From: CAYUYV01 sp050331455
GTDB taxonomy: Bacteria > Pseudomonadota > Alphaproteobacteria > JAJFIK01
Assembly (NCBI GenBank): GCA_050331455.1
Contig: JBHJGV010000046.1
Coordinates: forward strand, 1 to 10,876
DNA: 10,876 bases
Reading direction: 5' to 3'
Shown here: positions 6,240 through 10,876 of the stretch, piece by piece
Numbering within the stretch: position 1 is the stretch's first letter
Layout of the letters: the number at the start of each line of letters is the position of its first letter
Notes under the pieces: generated by a model
The model's database searches: none
The model's input: only the letters and a program-made list of their open reading frames with translations
What the model was told of the DNA's origin: nothing
Program-made: the position numbers and the translations under genes

Positions 6240-6860
6240 ATGACATCTTCAAAGCGCCCCACGTCATTGCCTCTTTGGTCACTGCGCGCTGCGCGCGCTG
6301 CCCGGATCCTGCCGGTGCTCGGCGCTCTGTCTGCCTTCGCGGTCACCCCCGCCCTGGCCCATGGGGAACACGGTCCCCACGGCGTGGCCGGCGGCATGGG
6401 CCATGTCGTTCTGGGTCTCGATCACCTGGCGGCCATGGTCGCGGTGGGCATGCTGGCGGTGGGCCATGGCGGGCGCGGCCTCGTGACCCTGCCCCTGACA
6501 TTCCTGGGTCTGATGGCTGCGGGGCTTGCCGCTGCCTGGTTCATGGCCGCGGGCGGCGCCATGCCTCCTGCTGTTTCGCTGCTGAGCGTGTTTGCCCTGG
6601 GGGCCCTGATATTGGGTGCGGGATGGCTGCGCACCGGCCGCGGACCGGCCGCCCTGTTCACGCTTGTGGGCGTCTGCGGTGTGATCCATGGCTGGGCCCA
6701 TGGAACCGGTGCGGTCGATCCGCTCCACGATGGGGCTTACGTCACGGGCATCATGCTGGCGGGCGCCCTGCTCCACGGCCTGGGCATCCTGTTCGCCCTG
6801 TCCCTGCGGAGCATCATGGGTGCGGGCCGGCCCACGATTGAGACCCGCGCCGGAGCCTGA
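6240..6860 (+). CDS. hupE: HupE/UreJ-family metal (nickel) permease
   Basis: This 206-residue inner-membrane protein of the HupE/UreJ family probably carries nickel for the hydrogenase. After an N-terminal signal-like segment (residues ~22-40, ending TPALA) comes a His-rich start of the mature protein, HGEHGPHG. The family motif H-x5-D-H is present (His55, Asp61, His62, in HVVLGLDHLAAM). A second motif, IHGWAHGTG (His150, His154), matches the usual FHGxAHGxE except that the final Glu is Gly158 and the first Phe is Ile. About five further hydrophobic helices follow the signal segment. The start at 6240 is chosen for the purine-rich GAGGAGAAGG 5 nt upstream; an ATG at 6144 adds 32 unconserved residues. 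In many rhizobia hupE lies within the hup operon, whereas here it is divergent from hupS. It is convergent with the next gene, 24 bp apart, with no terminator seen between them. Confidence 0.9.
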   Translation: MTSSKRPTSLPLWSLRAARAARILPVLGALSAFAVTPALAHGEHGPHGVAGGMGHVVLGLDHLAAMVAVGMLAVGHGGRGLVTLPLTFLGLMAAGLAAAWFMAAGGAMPPAVSLLSVFALGALILGAGWLRTGRGPAALFTLVGVCGVIHGWAHGTGAVDPLHDGAYVTGIMLAGALLHGLGILFALSLRSIMGAGRPTIETRAGA

Positions 6861-6884
6861 TGCCCGGCGCAGGCCAGGATGCGA

Positions 6885-7751
6885 TCAGTCCCGCTCCGGA
6901 ATGGGGGGGATGCGGAAGACACGCATCTCCCGATTGGGCCGGCTGATGGCCACCAGAACGCGCTCGTCCGTGCTCTTGTCCCAGGCAAAGGCCTGCCCTT
7001 CGGCTTCGATGGCAATGGTGGCCACATGCAGCAAGGTCGGGCCCATCGCCGGAAAATCGAGCACATACATCTCGGGACGGTCGTGGCCCATCACATAGAG
7101 AAAACCGTCCGGACCCATTGCACCGCCCGAGGCGGCATGGGGCGCCATGCGCGTCAGCACGGAGTCCGGAAAGATCCATCCCCCCATGCGCCGCCAGTCC
7201 TTATCGAAGCGCGCGACGGCACCGAAGCGGTGATCCTTGAAGGCATGTCCGCCCCGCCCGTCATAATGGGCGAATCCGGCAATCCATCCGTCTCCGAATG
7301 AGTCGAACCAGGTGAGGGAGCCCTCGTCGAGCAGCCCGAGGCTGCGGCTCGCCTCATGGGTCATGTCCTCGGTGTTGAAGGTTTCGATGGAGCTGGCCAT
7401 GGGCGTCGCCGGAAAATTCGAGTTGGCGCAGTACAGGCGGCCATCATCCGCATAGCAACTGTTCAGATGGGCGATGGGGCCGCCCCGCGGGCCCAGCCAG
7501 CCGGCCACCCGCTCGCCGCTGTCCCGGTCATACTGGCCGATGGCAAAATTGACGATGGCATAGACATGCGTGCCATCGATGGCGGCGCCCTGCCCCGCCT
7601 CACGCGCCGGATAGGCTTTCAGGCGCTCGGCTTCAAGCTGGACCGGCTGGGGCGCCACGTAGTCGACGATCTGGGCTTTGGCTGGCACGGCGCCGAGCGT
7701 TCCCGTCACGCCCACTGTGCCGAGGAGCCCGGCCAACAAAAATCCTCTCAT
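6885..7751 (-). CDS. Secreted beta-propeller-like protein of unknown function
   Basis: This 288-residue protein has a Sec signal peptide (hydrophobic residues 4-20, cleavage after AKA at about residue 26) and should be periplasmic or secreted. The mature part shows repeated strand-rich units ending in xxYD/xxFD-type turns, as in beta-propeller blades: HVYAIVNFAIGQYDRDSG, RLYCANSN with IETFNTED, WIAGFAHYDG with VARFDKDW, FLYVMGHDRPEMYVLDF, and RVLVAISRPNREMRVFRIP. IAHLNSCYADDGRLYC, GRGG and GHDRPEMYVL look like conserved active or structural segments. Proteins of this style are sometimes labelled cycloisomerase-like from distant similarity to lactonase/muconate-cyclase propellers, but I would not assign a reaction. 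The start has GGAAGGA 9 nt upstream. It is divergent from the TonB receptor across 262 bp, suggesting shared control or function. Confidence 0.8.
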   Translation of the reverse strand: MRGFLLAGLLGTVGVTGTLGAVPAKAQIVDYVAPQPVQLEAERLKAYPAREAGQGAAIDGTHVYAIVNFAIGQYDRDSGERVAGWLGPRGGPIAHLNSCYADDGRLYCANSNFPATPMASSIETFNTEDMTHEASRSLGLLDEGSLTWFDSFGDGWIAGFAHYDGRGGHAFKDHRFGAVARFDKDWRRMGGWIFPDSVLTRMAPHAASGGAMGPDGFLYVMGHDRPEMYVLDFPAMGPTLLHVATIAIEAEGQAFAWDKSTDERVLVAISRPNREMRVFRIPPIPERD

Positions 7752-8013
7752 CGCGCAAGATCCTTCCCTTTATGGACGTCAAGGATTTGCAGACTACGGA
7801 TGCGCCATGGCACCCGCGTGACAGATCAATAGGGCCTGGCGCCAATAGTCTGTGCCGTCACAAAAATGAAATAAGAGCGTCAAAAAAATATAAATTGACA
7901 TAAATGCTTACAGATACGTCATGTCATCCAACCTTCACTTGCTTTTTACTTTCCACAATGTCGTTTTTTGCGGCACCGCAGTGGCCGGATAATAGAGAGT
8001 GGGGATCGACATC
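7752..8013. promoter_or_regulatory. AT-rich divergent promoter region of the propeller and TonB-receptor genes
   Basis: The segment from about 7858 to 7980 is strikingly AT-rich against the GC-rich surroundings, as expected for promoters. TTGACA at 7895-7900 (plus strand) is a perfect -35 hexamer facing the receptor, but no good -10 stands 16-18 bp downstream. On the minus strand TTGACG (7883-7878) faces the propeller gene, again with a weak -10. The sequence GCCTGGCGCCAA (7834-7845) has its exact reverse complement in the hupS-hupE spacer. No riboswitch or small RNA is evident. Confidence 0.5.
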
Positions 8014-10746
8014 ATGAATCGGATCAATAAGACACCGTCGGTGGGATTTCGGGACGGCGCGACGCGGGAAGGCCGCGAGCGTCCGGTGCCGAGCAGCCGG
8101 CTGATGCTTTGCCTGAGTGCCGCCGTGTTGGCGCTGGGGGTCAGCGCCACCGCACACGACGCCCACGCCCAAACGGTCGATGCCACGGACGAGGCGGCCG
8201 ATGACACCGTGGTCGAGGTCGAAGAAGGCCTGGAGCGCATGGTTGTTTTCGGCACCGGCCTTGCCCAGCAGCGCGCCATCGAGACCAAGCGCAACACCTT
8301 GCAGATTGTCGATGCGCTGTCCGAAGACGATATCGGCCGTCTGCCGGACCTGAACGTCGCCGCGGCCCTGCGCCGCGTGCCTGGCCTTGCCATTCAGAAC
8401 GACCAGGGGGAAGCGCGCTTCCCGGTCATTCGCGGCCTCAACGCGGAATTCAATCGGGTGACCATCGACGGGGCGACCGTTGCCTCGCCGGAGCGGGGCA
8501 CACGGACGGTGCCTCTCGACATCATTCCCGCCTCCCTCCTCGCCGGTCTTGAGGTCGTGAAGACCATCACGCCGGACCTCGACCCCAACGCCCTGGGCGG
8601 TACCATCAATCTGCGCACCCGCAGCGCCTTCGACCGGGAAGAAGACCAGTTCTTTTTCGGCCAGTTTTTCGGCGGCATTCACGGTCAGGCCGGCGAAGGC
8701 GGCACCCTGTTCAGCGAGGAACCGGACCGGGAAATTCCCTTTCGGGTGAACGTCGCCGGCGGCAAGCGCTTCGGCCCCGGTGAGCAGTTCGGCGTCGTCG
8801 TGGGCTTCGACTATTCCCGGCGCAATTTCGAGATTCCCCAGATCGAGGTCGATGACGCGGACTACACGGAGTTCGACGCCGACGGCAATAATGTGGGCCT
8901 GGGCAACGGCAACGGGATCGTGGTCCCCACCAACAACAGGGTCTTTTTCTACAACAATCTGCGGGAGCGGATTTCCGGCCACGGACGGGTGGAATGGCGC
9001 CCGAGCGAGACCTTTGCGGTCGATCTGCGCGGCCTTTACGCCCGCTTCACCGACGACGAGCGCCGGGACGAGTTTCGCTACGAACTGGGCACGAATGCCG
9101 GCCGGGGCCAGCCGGCCACCATCCTGGAGCAGACACCCGTTTCCGGCATCACGGAAACCGGCTTCGGCATTGTCGGCCTCGGACGGTTCGAAATCGACCG
9201 CACCATCTATGTGGCCGCCGGCACCATGGAATGGGCGCCCGTGGACGGTCTGACCTGGACGGTGGATCTCAGCTATTCCGGCGCCGGACTGACCAACCCG
9301 GAAAGCACGGAGTCCTTTCAGTCGGATACGTCTTTCGGTGCGTTCTACGACACCTCGACCTTCTTCCCGCGGACTGTCCCGCTCGATCCGGCAGCGTTTT
9401 TCGACCCGGCCAGCTTCGCCCACAGCAATCGCGGGGAACTGGACCGCTCTACGGACGAGGACATTTTCGAAGCCCGCTCGGACGTCCTGTTCGAGACCGA
9501 TGTGTTCCCCATCGAGACGACCGTCAAGGTGGGCGGCCTTTACCGCAATCGTCAGCGGGAAGAAGAGACCATCTTCAACCGTTTCCGTCCTACGGCGGAC
9601 CTGGGCTACACCCTGGCGGATGCGTTCAATCGCGACCTTGCCAGCGTAGAGTTCCAGGGCGGTTACGACTTCCCCTTTCGGGTTGACGATCTGGGTGCGA
9701 CGGACTTCTTCCAGGCCAATGAAGGCGCCTTCACCCGGGACGGCGCGCCGGGCGCACCGACCTTTTTCGCCCGCTCCGAAGCCGAAGAGGACATCGTTGC
9801 CGGTTATGTCATGGCCACGGTGTCGCAAGGTCCCTTTACCCTGACCGGCGGTGTGCGGATCGAATACACAGAATGGGAAGGCCTCGACGTGCCCTCGGGC
9901 ACCGGCACCAGCGGCGATTATACGAATGTCCTGCCCGCCGTGCTGGGCCGCTGGGATATTCTGGAAAACCTCACCTTGCGCGCAGCCTATACCGAGACCA
10001 TCGGCCGCCCCGATCTCAGCGACCTGACGCGCGCCACCAGCATCACCCAGGAGCCCGACGGCAGCTTCATCGTCAGCCGGAGCAATCCCGATCTCGATCC
10101 GCGTCAGGCGCGCAATCTTGACCTGTCGGTGGAATGGTACATTCCGGACGGGATCATCGCCGCGGGCGTATTCTACAAGGACGTCAAAGACGAGATCTTT
10201 GTCCTGACCACCCAGGACGCCGTGTTCGAAGGTGCCCCCGCCGTCATCACCCAGCCGATCAACGCCGAAGACGCCGAGATTTTCGGGATCGAGTTCCAGG
10301 CCCAGCAGGTTCTGACCTGGCTGCCCTCGCCCTTCGATAATTTCGGCTTCAACGTGAATGTGACCTGGCTCGACACGGAATTCACCGTGCCGACCGCCAC
10401 GGGCACGCGCACGACCGGGTTCTTCCAGCAGCCTGATGTGGTCGCCAACGCCACGCTGTTCTATGCCGTCGAGGACCTGGAGGTGCGGGCGTCCTACAAT
10501 TACACGGGCGATTTCATCGACACGATCGTTGCCAATGATCCGCTGCGGGACGAATTCTGGACCGATCGGGCACAGGTGGATCTTCAGGTGCGCTACAATC
10601 TCACGGACCAGCTGACATTCATCTTCGAAGGCCAGAACCTCAATAATGAGGGGCGTACGGAGGTCACCGGTCCCAACCAGGCCTTCCTCCAGGAAAGCGC
10701 CGAATTCGGCCGCACCTTCTGGTTCGGCATCAGCGCCGCGCTGTGA
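8014..10746 (+). CDS. TonB-dependent outer-membrane receptor (Caulobacter/Xanthomonas type)
   Basis: This 910-residue outer-membrane receptor imports a ligand using TonB-ExbBD energy. An N-terminal signal peptide (hydrophobic residues ~30-46, cleavage after AHA near 52) is followed by an acidic linker and ERMVVFGTG (74-82), in the TonB-box/pre-plug position. The plug (about 88-210) has the family hallmarks: IETKRNTLQIVDALSEDDIG, RLPDLNVAAALRRVPGLAIQ, RFPVIRGLNAEFNRVTIDG, and LEVVKTITPDLDPNALGGTINLRTR. The rest is a beta-barrel with many aromatic strand ends, finishing GRTFWFGISAAL. There is no STN signalling domain, so it is not a FecA-type transducer. The family carries varied substrates (carbohydrates, siderophores, others) and the ligand cannot be read from sequence. 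The ATG at 8014 is preferred, with GGGG 9 nt upstream; a GTG at 7999 is an in-frame alternative. It appears monocistronic, ending in a terminator. Confidence 0.95.
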   Translation: MNRINKTPSVGFRDGATREGRERPVPSSRLMLCLSAAVLALGVSATAHDAHAQTVDATDEAADDTVVEVEEGLERMVVFGTGLAQQRAIETKRNTLQIVDALSEDDIGRLPDLNVAAALRRVPGLAIQNDQGEARFPVIRGLNAEFNRVTIDGATVASPERGTRTVPLDIIPASLLAGLEVVKTITPDLDPNALGGTINLRTRSAFDREEDQFFFGQFFGGIHGQAGEGGTLFSEEPDREIPFRVNVAGGKRFGPGEQFGVVVGFDYSRRNFEIPQIEVDDADYTEFDADGNNVGLGNGNGIVVPTNNRVFFYNNLRERISGHGRVEWRPSETFAVDLRGLYARFTDDERRDEFRYELGTNAGRGQPATILEQTPVSGITETGFGIVGLGRFEIDRTIYVAAGTMEWAPVDGLTWTVDLSYSGAGLTNPESTESFQSDTSFGAFYDTSTFFPRTVPLDPAAFFDPASFAHSNRGELDRSTDEDIFEARSDVLFETDVFPIETTVKVGGLYRNRQREEETIFNRFRPTADLGYTLADAFNRDLASVEFQGGYDFPFRVDDLGATDFFQANEGAFTRDGAPGAPTFFARSEAEEDIVAGYVMATVSQGPFTLTGGVRIEYTEWEGLDVPSGTGTSGDYTNVLPAVLGRWDILENLTLRAAYTETIGRPDLSDLTRATSITQEPDGSFIVSRSNPDLDPRQARNLDLSVEWYIPDGIIAAGVFYKDVKDEIFVLTTQDAVFEGAPAVITQPINAEDAEIFGIEFQAQQVLTWLPSPFDNFGFNVNVTWLDTEFTVPTATGTRTTGFFQQPDVVANATLFYAVEDLEVRASYNYTGDFIDTIVANDPLRDEFWTDRAQVDLQVRYNLTDQLTFIFEGQNLNNEGRTEVTGPNQAFLQESAEFGRTFWFGISAAL

Positions 10747-10774
10747 TCCCAAGATCATCCTTACCCCGACTCCT

Positions 10775-10804
10775 GCGGGCCCCGGCCGGGGCCCGCGTTT
10801 TTTT
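10775..10804 (+). terminator. Rho-independent terminator of the TonB receptor gene
   Basis: Arms GCGGGCCCC (10775-10783) and GGGGCCCGC (10788-10796) pair perfectly around a GGCC loop, making a 22-bp perfect palindrome. It is followed by G and seven T residues (10798-10804). It begins 29 nt after the receptor stop codon. This is a textbook intrinsic terminator in the plus direction and isolates the receptor from anything downstream. Confidence 0.93.
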
Positions 10805-10876
10805 GCTGGCCGCGGCGGTGTGCCCGGGGGTTAGGGGGGACGAAGGCCCACCCCGCCCGGGTCGTGCGTCGCGGGC
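10805..10876. other. G-rich right edge, no gene seen
   Basis: The last 72 bases are G/C-rich with several G runs and no supported coding start. The composition mirrors the C-rich left edge, so this could be low-quality contig-end sequence rather than biology. Confidence 0.4.

Noticed and set aside
7821..7834. A second FNR-like box near the propeller gene (TTGAT half-site on the minus strand)
   Set aside because: The second half-site is absent at the required 4-bp spacing.
7924..10758. A 944-codon open frame on the minus strand covering the whole TonB receptor gene
   Set aside because: It is antisense to an unambiguous receptor. Its length follows from GC-rich codon use that avoids stop codons in that frame, its composition is low-complexity and it shows no family motif.
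1..10876. CRISPR array, tRNA, rRNA, insertion sequence or attachment site
   Set aside because: No regularly spaced repeats, cloverleaf-like sequence, rRNA motifs, transposase frame or terminal inverted repeats were seen on either strand.

Overview
The window is GC-rich DNA that looks like an alphaproteobacterium. The evidence is an uptake-hydrogenase cluster in the rhizobial/purple-bacterial order hupS-L-C-D-F-G-H, a FixK/FNR-type anaerobox upstream of it, and a TonB-dependent receptor of the Caulobacter/Xanthomonas type, a family expanded in Caulobacterales, Hyphomonadaceae and Sphingomonadales. The genus cannot be read from the sequence.

Layout. Positions 92-5724 (minus strand) hold a compact operon, read right to left: hupS (small subunit, Tat-exported), hupL (large subunit), hupC (membrane cytochrome b), hupD (maturation endopeptidase), hupF (HypC-like chaperone), hupG (HyaE-like chaperone) and a short frame in the hupH position. 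That last frame collapses in a run of C/G homopolymers at the left edge. From S to F the genes abut or overlap. A 205-bp gap carrying a perfect hairpin then separates hupF from hupG. Positions 5725-6239 form a 515-bp divergent spacer with a FixK/FNR-like box and a tandem 18-bp repeat. Positions 6240-6860 (plus strand) encode a HupE/UreJ-type metal permease, divergent from hupS. Positions 6885-7751 (minus) encode a secreted beta-propeller-like protein, convergent with hupE. Positions 8014-10746 (plus) encode a 910-residue TonB-dependent receptor followed by a strong intrinsic terminator. Both window edges are low-complexity G/C.

How it works together. HupS and HupL form a membrane-bound H2-oxidising [NiFe] hydrogenase on the periplasmic side, and HupC passes the electrons to the quinone pool. 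HupS carries all six cysteines expected for the special proximal [4Fe-3S] cluster, so this should be an oxygen-tolerant group 1d enzyme. HupE probably supplies nickel. HupD trims the HupL C-terminus after nickel insertion, HupF/G/H assist folding and cofactor protection, and the hyp genes must lie elsewhere or beyond the left edge. The receptor and propeller protein form a separate envelope module with no proven link to hydrogen metabolism.

I see no convincing wholly new system. The observations most worth following are the O2-tolerance signature, the anaerobox, the relocated hupE with an altered second motif, the structured hupF-hupG gap, the odd hupH end, and the propeller/TonB pair.
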